Below, one piece after another: positions 10,241-19,165 of a DNA stretch of 64,000 nucleotides. This DNA is from Martelella alba (GTDB taxonomy: Bacteria; Pseudomonadota; Gammaproteobacteria; Enterobacterales; Enterobacteriaceae), in the NCBI RefSeq assembly GCF_005217455.1, contig NZ_SZPQ01000010.1:62001-126000 (forward strand), read 5' to 3'. Position 1 is the stretch's first letter; every line of letters starts with the position of its first letter. The notes beneath the pieces are model-generated. The model ran no database searches and was not told the DNA's origin. It saw only the letters and a program-made list of their open reading frames with translations. The position numbers were made by a program, and so were the translations under genes.

Positions 10241-11028
10241 CGCAAATCCTCCTCGGAAAGACGGTATAACCTGTCGAGGAAACCGACGGCGAAACTGCCG
10301 GGACCGGAGGAGTCGCCCGCCGCCAGCCGCCCGGCCCGCGCCATGACTTTGCATGCCGCCGCCGCATGCTGCAAACGATCCCCTGGCAGAGCGCAAAACG
10401 CGGCCACCACCGCCGAAAGGGCGCAACCGGTCCCGGTAACGCGCGTCATCATAATATGGCCGTCATTCACCGCCCAGACCTGTTCGCCATCCGTGATAAA
10501 ATCCACCGGACCGGTCACCGCCACCAGCGTTTGCCGCTCCGTGGCCAACCTCTTGGCGGCGGGTAGGGCGCTTTGGGAATCGTCGGCGCTGTCCACGCCG
10601 CGCCCCCGCGCGGCGATGCCCGCCAACGCCAGGATTTCGGATGCATTGCCGCGGATGGCGGCAGGTCGCAACCCCAGCAGTTCACGGGCGAAACCCGTGC
10701 GGTAAGCCAGCGGACCGACGGCCACCGGATCCAAAACCCAAGGCGTGCCGGCCTGATTGGCGGAACGGACCGCCGCCAGCATGGCGTCAGCCCGTTCACG
10801 GCATAGTGTGCCGATATTCACCAGCAAAGCGTCGGCCATGGCGCTGAACTGCGCGGCCTCTTCGGGTTCGATAACCATGGCCGGCGCGGCGCCCAGCGCC
10901 AGCAAGGTATTGGCGGTAACCGCCTGGACCACGTCGTTGGTCAGACAATGCACCAGCGGTGCGCGCTGGCGAAGCATGGCAAGGGATGCGGCGGCGGTCT
11001 CGCCGGAAAATTCGTGTTGATAGGTCAT
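10237..11028 (-). CDS. thiM: Hydroxyethylthiazole kinase ThiM
   Basis: Salvage enzyme that phosphorylates 5-(2-hydroxyethyl)-4-methylthiazole. It has 263 residues (262 in E. coli), with the family blocks [26 protein letters not shown] and the catalytic [12 protein letters not shown] take ATG 11028 as start because GGGGAG precedes it at the right distance; the in-frame GTG at 11040 lies within that ribosome-binding site. The gene is preceded by a TPP riboswitch 52 bp upstream, so thiMD expression should fall when thiamine pyrophosphate is plentiful. It overlaps thiD by 4 bp. Confidence 0.95.
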   Translation of the reverse strand: MTYQHEFSGETAAASLAMLRQRAPLVHCLTNDVVQAVTANTLLALGAAPAMVIEPEEAAQFSAMADALLVNIGTLCRERADAMLAAVRSANQAGTPWVLDPVAVGPLAYRTGFARELLGLRPAAIRGNASEILALAGIAARGRGVDSADDSQSALPAAKRLATERQTLVAVTGPVDFITDGEQVWAVNDGHIMMTRVTGTGCALSAVVAAFCALPGDRLQHAAAACKVMARAGRLAAGDSSGPGSFAVGFLDRLYRLSEEDLR

Positions 11029-11080
11029 AATACTCCCCACCGGCGGTCGGAAAAGCAGGGTCCGGTACGAAAGATGACCT

Positions 11081-11155
11081 TGACTTCCCTACGCTGGCAC
11101 AATCCAGATCAGGTAATACGGGTATTTCTCAGCCTCGTAAGGCACCCCGAGTCAT
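11081..11155 (-). promoter_or_regulatory. TPP riboswitch (THI element) of thiMD
   Basis: Read on the minus strand, the segment contains all conserved blocks of the thiamine pyrophosphate aptamer: GACTCGGGGTGCC, then CTGAGAAATACCCGTA, then ACCTGATCTGGAT and TGCCAGCGTAGGGAAGTCA. These match the E. coli thiM riboswitch closely; only the variable P3 arm differs. It ends 52 bp before the thiM start, leaving room for an expression platform that sequesters the GGGGAG ribosome-binding site, as in E. coli thiM. Confidence 0.95.
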
Positions 11156-11159
11156 TTAG

Positions 11160-11433
11160 CAATAACGACAGCAAGCTAGATTACGGTAAAGGGTCTGCCG
11201 GCACAAGCGGAGTTGCTGCCGGATGGACACAATATGTCCCGGCCGGCAGATGACATCCCGACGCAGGACGGCCAGTGGCGCCTGCCCCCGAACAAACGCC
11301 ATTCCTTTTCAAGGATTGATTACGGAAAATAATGTCCTTTTGTTTTCAATTGAAAATCAGGTGACTTGTTGTTTGCAACGGATGCGTGGTTCATTTGCCG
11401 CCGCCGGCGATGGGGATTTATCCCGCGTTCGAT
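11160..11433. other. Gene-free stretch between thiM riboswitch and luxR-type gene
   Basis: About 270 bp upstream of the riboswitch. It must hold the thiM promoter on the minus strand; I see no near-consensus -35/-10 pair. An imperfect inverted repeat GCCGGCA...TGCCGGC pattern (around 11198-11250) is present. No luxI-type gene or other coding sequence was found. Confidence 0.4.
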
Positions 11434-12120
11434 TCAACCGAACAATTTAAGTTTCATAGCCCGGCTGATAGCATGTTTGGCATTGGCCACACCCATTTTT
11501 TCAATTACATTCCTAATATGGAACTTTACCGTTCCTTCCCTAATTGTCAGTATGGTGGCGACCTCTCCATAAGTTTTACCCGCGCTGGCCCAATATAACA
11601 CCTCTTTTTCACGGGGAGATAAGTGCGGCTCGAACGGCGGCACGCCATTCGTCTGCGGGTATGCCGTGTTGCTTCGGAGGAAATTGATGACCTTTTCATG
11701 GGTGGTAATCAACAACATCTGGAATTTCTCTTTATTCTGCTCGATAGTATCAAAAAATTGCGGGCTTTCGGCGAGATTGATCAAACTGAGCGTGGCTAAA
11801 TTATCATCACCGTCATGCAGGGTGAAGGTATAACCGCTATTCAGCCGATAGTAGTTCGATAACCGGTAAAAGCTGTGCCGCCGGCTAAGCGTTAAGTCGT
11901 CAGGCCAGATAAACGGTGATACAGTTCGGCTGGCGACCAGCATTACCGGGTCGATTTTCTGGTAACCATAGTTTTGATATTGTTCAATCCAGCCAGCCGG
12001 ATAATCGGAAATAATCGCTTCGGAAGAATAGTGTGATTTGTTCATCATTAAATAGGCGAAACAAAAAACATGCGCATGCTTGAATATCTGGATAAGGTAG
12101 AATCTGAGCTCCTTTCTCAT
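11434..12120 (-). CDS. LuxR-type quorum-sensing transcriptional regulator (no luxI nearby)
   Basis: A 228-residue protein with an N-terminal autoinducer-binding domain and a C-terminal LuxR helix-turn-helix. In the ligand domain the residues W44, Y48, D57-P58 and W72 stand at the spacing of the acyl-homoserine-lactone pocket (the W-Y-D-W set of TraR/LuxR). The HTH (about 165-228) reads LSPREKEVLYWASAGKTYGE and then GTVKFHIRNVIEKMGV, with the recognition helix intact. No luxI gene lies on either side, so it is a solo or is separated from its synthase. EsaR/ExpR/YenR-type proteins are the likely relatives. The start is uncertain: ATG 12120 has a weak ribosome-binding site and Met25 is an alternative. 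Confidence 0.82.
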   Translation of the reverse strand: MRKELRFYLIQIFKHAHVFCFAYLMMNKSHYSSEAIISDYPAGWIEQYQNYGYQKIDPVMLVASRTVSPFIWPDDLTLSRRHSFYRLSNYYRLNSGYTFTLHDGDDNLATLSLINLAESPQFFDTIEQNKEKFQMLLITTHEKVINFLRSNTAYPQTNGVPPFEPHLSPREKEVLYWASAGKTYGEVATILTIREGTVKFHIRNVIEKMGVANAKHAISRAMKLKLFG

Positions 12121-12389
12121 GGTTTTGATAAAATCGTCCTGATTGCTGTCTGAGAATTATTCCATAAGATATGCCTGCCATATTAACTAATACGCATTAT
12201 TTATTATCCGAGACAGGTAATAAATAGCTTCCTGAAACTTAAATTTCATGGGATTTTTCGATAATATAAGAGGCCTGCTGGCGATGCAACCTTTAATAAA
12301 TCCGCTGATATATTTTCCGCCGCATCGAATTGCCGCCATGGGCTCCTATCAATCAACAATTATTTAAAATGATATATACTCTTATCAGG

Positions 12390-12530
12390 TCAAGCGGCAT
12401 CGTGGCGGCAAGTAAGCGGCGCCTTTGCCGGCAACCCCGGTGAACCGTCAACGGCAAGCCGTGGGCGGGGGGCAAACTCTCTGCCATCGCCCCCGGCGTA
12501 AAGCCGACTCCGCGACGTCGCGACCCACCC
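12390..12530. repeat. Diverged copy of a dispersed intergenic repeat (copy E)
   Basis: This stretch shares the signature GCATCGTGGCGGCAAGT followed by AAGCG and a CAACGGC block with repeats at 20.6, 28.5, 42.1 and 49.0 kb, in the same orientation as the copies at 28.5 and 49.0 kb. It is the most degenerate copy. The rest of the 447-bp gap (12121-12567) is AT-rich and probably holds the luxR promoter; I found no lux box. Confidence 0.45.
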
Positions 12531-12567
12531 GCTTATCTTTCATCGGGATCCACCTTAAGGAGATGTT

Positions 12568-13017
12568 GTGTTCGTCAGGAATTACCAAGAATCAGACAGG
12601 CCCTTTTTACGGACGCTTTACCTGGCCTCCCGCCGCGACGGCTGGCCCTGGTTGAACGGCGCGCAATGGCGGCTGGAAGATTTCGATAGCGCCACCTATC
12701 ATGAAAAAATTTTGGTGGCCGTTGAACAACGACACCTTGTCGGCTTTGCCTCGTTGTGGCTACCGGATAATTTCCTGCACAACCTGTTTGTCGATCCTCA
12801 CTGGCAGCAACAAGGGATCGCTTCCGCGCTACTGGCGGCGTGCTATCCACTGTGCGGCGAGCGGATGGCGCTGAAATGCCTGACGCGCAACCGCCGCGCG
12901 CTGGCATTTTACCAGCGCCGCGGTTGGGAAATCATTTCGTCGGGGACTGCCGAAAATGGCGAGTATTACCTGATGCATCGTCGCAACGGCGAAACGATCG
13001 CCGCCGCGCGGCGCTGA
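12568..13017 (+). CDS. GNAT family N-acetyltransferase
   Basis: A 149-residue GCN5-related acetyltransferase. The acetyl-CoA binding motif is LFVDPHWQQQGIASALL (about 72-88), with the Q/R-x-x-G-x-G/A core, and the C-terminal motif B block ALAFYQRRGWEI is near 110-121. The substrate is not predictable. Start GTG 12568 is chosen because AAGGAG ends five bases before it; an ATG at 12563 is out of frame. It stands alone, convergent with the DUF3750 gene. Confidence 0.83.
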   Translation: MFVRNYQESDRPFLRTLYLASRRDGWPWLNGAQWRLEDFDSATYHEKILVAVEQRHLVGFASLWLPDNFLHNLFVDPHWQQQGIASALLAACYPLCGERMALKCLTRNRRALAFYQRRGWEIISSGTAENGEYYLMHRRNGETIAAARR

Positions 13018-13050
13018 CACGCTGGCCGGCATCCAACGCGGCCTGAAAAC

Positions 13051-13824
13051 TCAGCCGGCGTCCGTCGCGACTTTCTTCATGCCCAGTCGTCCGACAAAGG
13101 GCAATCGCAGCGCTGGCGTCATGATATCCACGCCCATGTTAAACCCCAGCACGTTAAATTCAATCCCCTCGTCAACCCCTAGCGTGACGCCCACTAACCC
13201 CAGCAGCGATGCCTGAACGCCTTCGCCCGAAGCGGAACGGCCCACCGGATCCGTCAACGGTCGGTAATCCTTGCCGATGGCGTTGGCCGGCAGATCCAGC
13301 CTCAAGGCCGGCACCTCACGGCCAATATGGGCCATAAAAGTATTGCTGTTGGGACCGGGCCAGGCATGATAGGTGTGGGCATAGGGGTAGCTGGCGATAG
13401 CGGCCTCGATTTGCGGTATCATGGCCTGCGCGCGCGGACCGCGGTGATCCGCCAATAATTTCGGTCTGGCGCCGAACCAATACCCATCGGGGGGCCCAAA
13501 ATCGCGCCGAACGACGTCGCCGCCGCCCCAACTGATGACATCATAGCGCCGATAGTGCGTCTCGCCCGCTTTTTTGAAGATGATCCAGGGATGAACCGCC
13601 GCCAGTCCCCGCCAGCCAAAAGTCCGCGCGGCGTAGACCTGCACGATGGCCGTATTGACAAATCGCGCCGGATCCGGCGCGATATCGGCGGAATCGCGTC
13701 GCGCGGTCCACCAGGTCCGTCCGCTGAAAATCCCGCCGTCATACGCCGCTTTGGCCAGGCTTTGCCCAAACGAAATCAACAGCACGCAGCAAAAACCCAG
13801 GGCCAGAATTTTGACAGTATGCAT
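13051..13824 (-). CDS. DUF3750 domain-containing protein
   Basis: A 257-residue protein with an N-terminal hydrophobic signal/anchor (residues 4-23, KILALGFCCVLLISFGQSLA), so exported or membrane-anchored. The body has the family's typical strings HPWIIFKKAG, RYDVISWGGGDVV and YAHTYHAWPGPNSNTF, which I recognise as DUF3750. The function is unknown; conserved His, Cys-free Asn-rich NSNTF and Gly motifs suggest an enzyme fold related to papain-like proteins, which is conjecture. I start it at ATG 13824, giving the signal peptide; upstream in-frame codons only add charged residues. It lies 117 bp behind efeB and may be co-transcribed with efeUOB. Confidence 0.72.
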   Translation of the reverse strand: MHTVKILALGFCCVLLISFGQSLAKAAYDGGIFSGRTWWTARRDSADIAPDPARFVNTAIVQVYAARTFGWRGLAAVHPWIIFKKAGETHYRRYDVISWGGGDVVRRDFGPPDGYWFGARPKLLADHRGPRAQAMIPQIEAAIASYPYAHTYHAWPGPNSNTFMAHIGREVPALRLDLPANAIGKDYRPLTDPVGRSASGEGVQASLLGLVGVTLGVDEGIEFNVLGFNMGVDIMTPALRLPFVGRLGMKKVATDAG

Positions 13825-13940
13825 GAGCCTTTTCCGGTAAAATAGCGGGATATGCCGGTTAACCCTCCTATTGCCTTGCCGCCGGCGGCATCCTGTGAGC
13901 CCGCCGGCGCGGCCGCGGTACATTGCCCGGCTGGCGTGCG

Positions 13941-15221
13941 CTAGGCAAACAGGGCGCTGCCGATATAGGTTCCCTCCTGAGGTGCCGGAGGCACGAAGAA
14001 GATCCCGGACCCGATATGCGAAATGTATTCGTTCAGGGCATCCGCCGCACCAAGTTTGGCTTGCAGCGTCTCAAAATGGGCCGGGTCGTTTTGGTAGCTG
14101 ATAAACAGCAAACCCGCGTCCAAGAGCCCCTCGTCGTTAATTCCGTCGGTATAATTATAGGACCGGCGCAAGATCCGCAATCCATGGTTATTCTCATGGG
14201 CGGCCAGCGCAATATGCGCCGTGGCCGGAATGACCAGTTGCCCGTCGGCGTCTTTCCTGTTGAAGTCCGGGGTGTCGAATTCCTCGATACCGGTGAGCGG
14301 CGCCCCGGAAACTTTATGGCGGCCGAACACGGCGTTCTGATCACTGACGCGATCGGTGTCCCAGTTTTCAATGTGCATCTCGATTTTACGCACCACCTGG
14401 TAGCTGCCATGGCGTTGCCAGGCCGGTCCGTCCTTGATCCAGACAAACTTCTCAAAGTCGGCGTCTTCAACGATATTGCGCGTGCCATCCTTGAATCCCA
14501 GCAAATTGCGCGGCGTCGACTGGCCTTTGCCGGCCGAGGCGCGGCCGAAACCCATCACTGTCCAGCGAGTGGACGCGGCGCCGGTATCCTTGGCGATGCG
14601 GGCCAAATCCCGGACGGCATGATAAGCGACCTGGGGGTCGTCCGCGCAGGCTTGCAGGGAAAGATCGCCGCCGGTCAATTCCGGTCGCATCGCGTCGCTG
14701 GGCAATTGCCGCAGTTGGCGCAACAGCGGCGGTTTATGATCTTGCAGGCCGTATGTCTCGGTAAAGACCTTTGGGCCTAGCCCGACGGTCACCGTTAAAG
14801 AAGCGGGACCGAGATCCAGCGCCTCGCCGGTATCAAAACCGACGCCATACTCCCGGGCCGGCTCCACCTGTCCGATACTCTTGCCCTTCATCAATTGGGC
14901 GATGGCGCCGGACCAACGCGCCAAGAGCACTTGCAGACCGGCGCGTTGCGTGGTGGTCAAGTCGAATGTCATATAGAAGATATAACGCTGCGGCGGCGTG
15001 CGAATGCCCGCCTGCCCACCGTCGCCATAGAAATCATAGAATGTCGACAAGTCGACAATATCGTCGGGATGGGGCGTGGCGGCGGATTTGGCCGTCAAGG
15101 ACGGTTCGGCCGCGCCGGCGTAAGCCGACAGCCCGAGCGCGCCGGCCATGGCGCCGCGAATCAGATCGCGGCGGGAAAAACTCCCGGCCGGATGTCCGGC
15201 AGGGTTTTCTTTATGACTCAT
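13941..15221 (-). CDS. efeB: Deferrochelatase/peroxidase EfeB (DyP-type, Tat-exported)
   Basis: Periplasmic heme-containing dye-decolorising peroxidase of the EfeUOB ferrous/ferric iron system. It is thought to oxidise Fe2+ or strip iron from heme. It has 426 residues (423 in E. coli). The N-terminus carries a twin-arginine signal, SRRDLIRGAMAGALGLSAYA, cleaved after AGA. The DyP fingerprint GFKDGTRN, with catalytic Asp, is near residue 230, and the proximal His lies in the region after SDQNAVFGRH. Start ATG 15221 follows AGGAG by seven bases. It begins 10 bp after the efeO stop, so the three genes form one operon behind a Fur box. Confidence 0.95.
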   Translation of the reverse strand: MSHKENPAGHPAGSFSRRDLIRGAMAGALGLSAYAGAAEPSLTAKSAATPHPDDIVDLSTFYDFYGDGGQAGIRTPPQRYIFYMTFDLTTTQRAGLQVLLARWSGAIAQLMKGKSIGQVEPAREYGVGFDTGEALDLGPASLTVTVGLGPKVFTETYGLQDHKPPLLRQLRQLPSDAMRPELTGGDLSLQACADDPQVAYHAVRDLARIAKDTGAASTRWTVMGFGRASAGKGQSTPRNLLGFKDGTRNIVEDADFEKFVWIKDGPAWQRHGSYQVVRKIEMHIENWDTDRVSDQNAVFGRHKVSGAPLTGIEEFDTPDFNRKDADGQLVIPATAHIALAAHENNHGLRILRRSYNYTDGINDEGLLDAGLLFISYQNDPAHFETLQAKLGAADALNEYISHIGSGIFFVPPAPQEGTYIGSALFA

Positions 15222-15231
15222 GGCTGCGCTC

Positions 15232-16464
15232 CTACCTCGCTGTAGCAACTTTTTCGGCAATTGTCGACAGGGGTTCCTGTAACGCCTGGATGCTACGGCT
15301 AAGCTTGGCCGCATCGGATGCCTTCAATTCGGCGGTATACAGTTTGTAGCCGCCGGGAACACTGGAGTCGCGGTAAGTTTCCAGCAATTGATGCACGGCG
15401 GCGAACCTGGCTTGTACTTGCTCGGTCAGATCGGCATCAATCTTTTGCATGCCCGGTTCCAGGAAAGCGAAGGCCTGTTGCGCTCCCTCGACATTGCCGG
15501 CGAAATCCACCAGGTCATAATGGCTAAAGGCCTCTTCCTCGCCGCTGATTTTGGTTGATTGGACTTCTTCCAGCAAATCAGCCGCGCCGTTGGCCAAATC
15601 TTCGGGTTTGTAGCTTAGCGATTTTACCAACTTATCTAATTTATCGACATTGGTCTGCAACTCAGCGGCCAATTGCTTGGTTTGATCGGTGATCTTACCG
15701 TTTTGGAAAAGATCCCGCTCAATGGCGTGGAAACCATGCCAGCCCACTTTCGGATCCAAATTGGATCCGCGCATATCAATGAGGTAATCCAGGTTTCCCG
15801 AGTTATCGGTGGCCTTAAAGCCCGGCAAAACGAACCCGTCCACATCGGATTCGATGCGTTCGTAAAACGGCCGTGCCAACGGATAGTCGGCGCGGGCTTT
15901 GGCGAGATCGCCGGCGTCGATATCCGTTTTCAAGCGATTGACCGCCGTAACCATGTCATCAACCACCCCGTTGACATAATTGGCATAGCCCTTGGTACCG
16001 GCAGCCAGAATCGACGCCGTGCTGCCGGTGGGCTGCGCCGCGCTCTTGCCCGTCACCTTGAAATTCACCATCTCCTTCGCCGCACCGGGACAATAAAGCT
16101 GATACGTGCCCCCATCCAACGTCAGGGTGAAACTGACCGTTGGCAAACCGGGCGCCAGATTTTCCTTCTCGCCGAGAATGCGGTTATGGCTTTGCAACTC
16201 GATTTCGGTAATGGCCGTCGCCGTCTTGTTGGTGACGGAAAATGTGATGGGGCCGGCCTTGGCGGTATCGTGATCGACAATACAGGTGCCACCGTTATCG
16301 CCGGTCAGGGTGACGGCGACCTGGGAAACGCCATTTTTCATCGGTGCGGGCGTACCGCCAGCCGCCACGGCTTCACCGGAAAATCCGCCGGCGGAAAATA
16401 TCAGCAGGGTCGACAGACCGGCGGAAGCGACGAAAGGACGTTTCGAACGGCTAATGTTCGGCAT
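15232..16464 (-). CDS. efeO: Iron uptake system component EfeO (cupredoxin-M75)
   Basis: Periplasmic iron-binding partner of the EfeU permease. It is 410 residues long, longer than E. coli EfeO (375), with a signal peptide of about 35 residues. An N-terminal cupredoxin domain (about 40-145; Cys in GGTCIVDH and YCPGAA) is followed by an M75 peptidase-like imelysin domain (about 150-405), whose metal-site motif HxxE is H246-A-I-E249 inside GWHGFHAIERDLF. The start overlaps the efeU stop by 14 bp and the stop is 10 bp before efeB. Confidence 0.93.
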   Translation of the reverse strand: MPNISRSKRPFVASAGLSTLLIFSAGGFSGEAVAAGGTPAPMKNGVSQVAVTLTGDNGGTCIVDHDTAKAGPITFSVTNKTATAITEIELQSHNRILGEKENLAPGLPTVSFTLTLDGGTYQLYCPGAAKEMVNFKVTGKSAAQPTGSTASILAAGTKGYANYVNGVVDDMVTAVNRLKTDIDAGDLAKARADYPLARPFYERIESDVDGFVLPGFKATDNSGNLDYLIDMRGSNLDPKVGWHGFHAIERDLFQNGKITDQTKQLAAELQTNVDKLDKLVKSLSYKPEDLANGAADLLEEVQSTKISGEEEAFSHYDLVDFAGNVEGAQQAFAFLEPGMQKIDADLTEQVQARFAAVHQLLETYRDSSVPGGYKLYTAELKASDAAKLSRSIQALQEPLSTIAEKVATAR

Positions 16465-18100
16465 GTGTTGCTCCTTTATTGTTCAGTTGATGAGTGTTAT
16501 GGCCGCGAGGTGACATGACATCGGCGGCGGCGACCGATCCGGCGCGCCGCCGCCGAATAAGAATTCGGATAGCGGAAAAAAAGAAAAATGCCGCGGCGAT
16601 GACCAGCATGACGGGCAGCGCGCCGGCCCAAAAATGCCGTTCTTCGTCTGCCGCCGTCACGCGATCCCATTCGGCCTCGGCGCGGGCACGGTAGGCGTCG
16701 CTGACGCGCCAGCGGCACAAGGCGGCCTCATTGCCGTCCTGCTTGACGGTGAGCGTGCGGGGGGTTTGCAGACCGCTGCCGGATAGCGTGAGCAACGTGT
16801 TCGAGCGGCTGCTCGCATCCACCAGTAACCCTTGAGCGATCCCTACCCGCGTCGAGCAATGTATTGACCAATCGGCGTTATAAGGTCCGGGATGCTGTTG
16901 CGGACTCAGGCCGATGGGGATACGTCCGCCATTTAGCGCTACCACGTCATCCAAAGTCACGGTGCCCGGCGCGGCGTCCGCCGATACGCGATGGGCAATC
17001 GTCCAGACCATCAGATCGCGGCCGTTGTCGCGCTCGCGCCGGCCTTGCTCTTTTGGCAATGGCAATTGCAGTTCCCGCGCGCCGACAACCGATACTTTCA
17101 ACATCGCCGACGCCTTGCCCGACGCCGCGGTTAAGTCAAGAGAACCTATCGGCGGCGAAGCGTCCCCCGTTATGCCGACGATTGTCGCCCGTTCGGCAAG
17201 ATGCGCGCGGGGTGTCGGATAAAAGCTAAACAATCCCCATGCCACGACGAGCAGCGCGGCGCCGGCTGCTATCTGCCACCGTGCCGCCTTGCGCGGTCCC
17301 GGCCGCAAGGAGTGGGGCCAATAGAGATAGAACGCCACGCAGATGAGATAGGCCAGCCAGCCCGCCAATTCCACTCGCCGCGGATCGGCGGGGATGCCGA
17401 GCACGCCGGTTATCAGCGCCGAATGTATGCTGCCGGGCGCCACCAGCCATGACAAATTGAACAGGGTTCGCTGGCCGATATTCAGCCAACCGGCTTCGTG
17501 GGCGGTGCGTAGCGAGGAAATCACCAGCCCGGCGGCAACTAAAATCAAAAAGGCGCCGGTAAACCGGAAAAATCGCGACAGATTGATTTTGACACCGCCG
17601 ATATAGATGCCCCAGCCTATCGCCACCGCCAGCAGCAAACCGATAATGGCGCCGGCAGCGGCCAACGCGGCCGATTGCGATGCCGAAAAGGTCGCCAATA
17701 AGAAGACGCTGGTTTCGAACCCCTCCTTCAACACCGCCAGAAACGCCATACTGGCCAAGGCATAGGCGCTGGCCTGGCTGAGCGCGGCGGCGGCTTCGGC
17801 CTCCAACTGCCGGCGCATGTTTTGCGCATGATTGTTCATCCAGACTATCATGCCGGTTACGAAAAAGACCGCGACGCCGCCGATGATGGATTCCATCCCT
17901 TCTTGACGTGCCTGGGGCAACGCCTGCTCGGCCAGGTCGAGACCGACACCGACGATAACAGACAGCAGCACGGCCAGAATCACGCCCCACCACATGGCGG
18001 TAAGACGCTTGCCGTTTTTGCGCAAAAACGCGGCGATGATGCCGACGATCAAAGCCGCTTCAAGGCCTTCACGCAGACCGATGACGAATGTGGCTAACGT
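16451..18100 (-). CDS. efeU: Iron permease EfeU (FTR1 family) with long C-terminal extension; probable ACG start
   Basis: High-affinity inner-membrane iron permease. The two FTR1 iron-binding motifs are present: REGLE at residues 10-14 and KEGFE at 125-129, within seven hydrophobic segments (to about 280). The conserved first residues, LATFVIGLREGLEAALIVG, lie upstream of any ATG, GTG or TTG. The codon where initiation should occur is ACG at 18100-18098, five bases after a strong GGGGAGG. The nearest standard start (TTG 18052) would delete the essential REGLE motif. The protein continues 250-odd residues beyond E. coli EfeU (276 residues) with a soluble beta-rich domain and a last transmembrane segment (about 495-515), as in longer EfeU forms. 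A Fur box precedes it. Confidence 0.88.
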   Translation of the reverse strand, partial: TLATFVIGLREGLEAALIVGIIAAFLRKNGKRLTAMWWGVILAVLLSVIVGVGLDLAEQALPQARQEGMESIIGGVAVFFVTGMIVWMNNHAQNMRRQLEAEAAAALSQASAYALASMAFLAVLKEGFETSVFLLATFSASQSAALAAAGAIIGLLLAVAIGWGIYIGGVKINLSRFFRFTGAFLILVAAGLVISSLRTAHEAGWLNIGQRTLFNLSWLVAPGSIHSALITGVLGIPADPRRVELAGWLAYLICVAFYLYWPHSLRPGPRKAARWQIAAGAALLVVAWGLFSFYPTPRAHLAERATIVGITGDASPPIGSLDLTAASGKASAMLKVSVVGARELQLPLPKEQGRRERDNGRDLMVWTIAHRVSADAAPGTVTLDDVVALNGGRIPIGLSPQQHPGPYNADWSIHCSTRVGIAQGLLVDASSRSNTLLTLSGSGLQTPRTLTVKQDGNEAALCRWRVSDAYRARAEAEWDRVTAADEERHFWAGALPVMLVIAAAFFFFSAIRILIRRRRAGSVAAADVMSPRGHNTHQLNNKGATHAEH

Positions 18101-18131
18101 TTTGGCCTCCCCTGAACAATTATTTTTTGAT

Positions 18132-18150
18132 AATAATGAGAATCAGTATT
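18132..18150 (-). promoter_or_regulatory. Fur box of the efeUOB operon
   Basis: ATAATGAGAATCAGTATT matches the 19-bp Fur consensus GATAATGATAATCATTATC at 15-16 positions, including the GATAAT-like hexamer pairs. It lies about 32 bp before the proposed efeU start, overlapping the expected promoter. Repression by Fe2+-Fur is the standard control of efeUOB. Confidence 0.8.
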
Positions 18151-18163
18151 AATACCATTAACA

Positions 18164-18502
18164 CTAATGAGGGGGAAGCCGACACGAACGAAACCGCGCA
18201 AAAAATCCTTTGACCAGGACAAAAAAACTGTATCTGTTTATGTCCGTCGCTGGCGATGGCCGATAAAGTGGACTACGCGTTGAGCCGTTTCGCTCGGCTA
18301 GGCATCCGTGGGCCGATAGAAAAGGTGTTGTCGCGCCGAATGCCCCTGTCTTCGCCAAGGCGCACGCAAGATGGCACGGCAGACCATGGGGGAACATCGT
18401 ACCCGATACCCTGGATTGCCCCTGTTTTGGCGGCGCAATCCGGTGTTTTCGGCATCGATTAGAAACGGATAGTGATGACGCCGCCTGTCGGTGGATTTGT
18501 TT
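18164..18502. other. Gene-free stretch between efeU promoter and tag
   Basis: About 340 bp with mixed composition. Short frames exist on both strands, but none has a convincing ribosome-binding site or recognisable product. No hairpin followed by a T-run was found behind tag. Confidence 0.4.
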
Positions 18503-19066
18503 TTACGATTGGGCGTCCGGCCGGTAACAGAAACAATCAGGCGCATGATCGTTGACGATGCCGACCGCCTGCATCCAGGCATACACGATGGTCGGCCCGA
18601 CAAACTTGAAGCCACGCCGCTTCAATTCCCGCGAGATCCGGGCGGACAGCGCCGTCTCGGTGTCATGTCCCGTGCCGCGCAAGGGGAGGCCTTCAGTAAA
18701 CGACCAACAGAAATCGGCGAAGTCTTCTCCGCCCGCCTGCATATCGTTATAAATCTGCGCGCCGCGGATAGTCGCTTCGATTTTCGCCCGCGCGCGAACA
18801 ATCCCCGGATTGGCCATCAGGCGTTCAATATCCTCCTGAACATATGCCGCCACCGCCTTTGGCTCAAACCCGGAAAAAGCCTGGCGAAACGCATCCCGCT
18901 TGCGCAGAATGATGTCCCAGGAGAGCCCGGCCTGAAAGCCCTCAAGCATCAGCGTCTCCCATAACCGGCGCGGATCGCGCACCGGTACGCCCCATTCCGT
19001 GTCATGGTAAAGCTGCATCAGGGCATTGGCATTGGCCCAGGTACAGCGGGAGTGATTATCCGTCAT
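18503..19066 (-). CDS. tag: DNA-3-methyladenine glycosylase I
   Basis: Base-excision repair enzyme that removes 3-methyladenine from DNA. It has 187 residues, identical in length to E. coli Tag. It shows the family motifs RCTWANANALMQLYHDTEWG at the N-terminus, LEGFQAGLSW, RRGFKFVGPTIVYAWMQA and NDHAPDCFCY at the C-terminus. The N-terminal Cys and His and the C-terminal His and Cys are the zinc ligands of this family. Start ATG 19066 is set by GGGAGG six bases upstream; the longer frame lacks such a site. It appears to be monocistronic. Confidence 0.93.
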   Translation of the reverse strand: MTDNHSRCTWANANALMQLYHDTEWGVPVRDPRRLWETLMLEGFQAGLSWDIILRKRDAFRQAFSGFEPKAVAAYVQEDIERLMANPGIVRARAKIEATIRGAQIYNDMQAGGEDFADFCWSFTEGLPLRGTGHDTETALSARISRELKRRGFKFVGPTIVYAWMQAVGIVNDHAPDCFCYRPDAQS

Positions 19067-19165
19067 GCGCGACCTCCCGGCCGGCGAAAGGAGAGAAGTG
19101 GTCGGATTGTAGCAAAAAACATAGCCGGGAAAAGACATTATCCACGGCGTATCGCTTAGAAAACC

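Noticed and set aside
11160-11433. Possible luxI convergent with the luxR-type gene
   Set aside because: All frames in the region are short and lack the conserved Arg, Phe and Trp residues of LuxI proteins.
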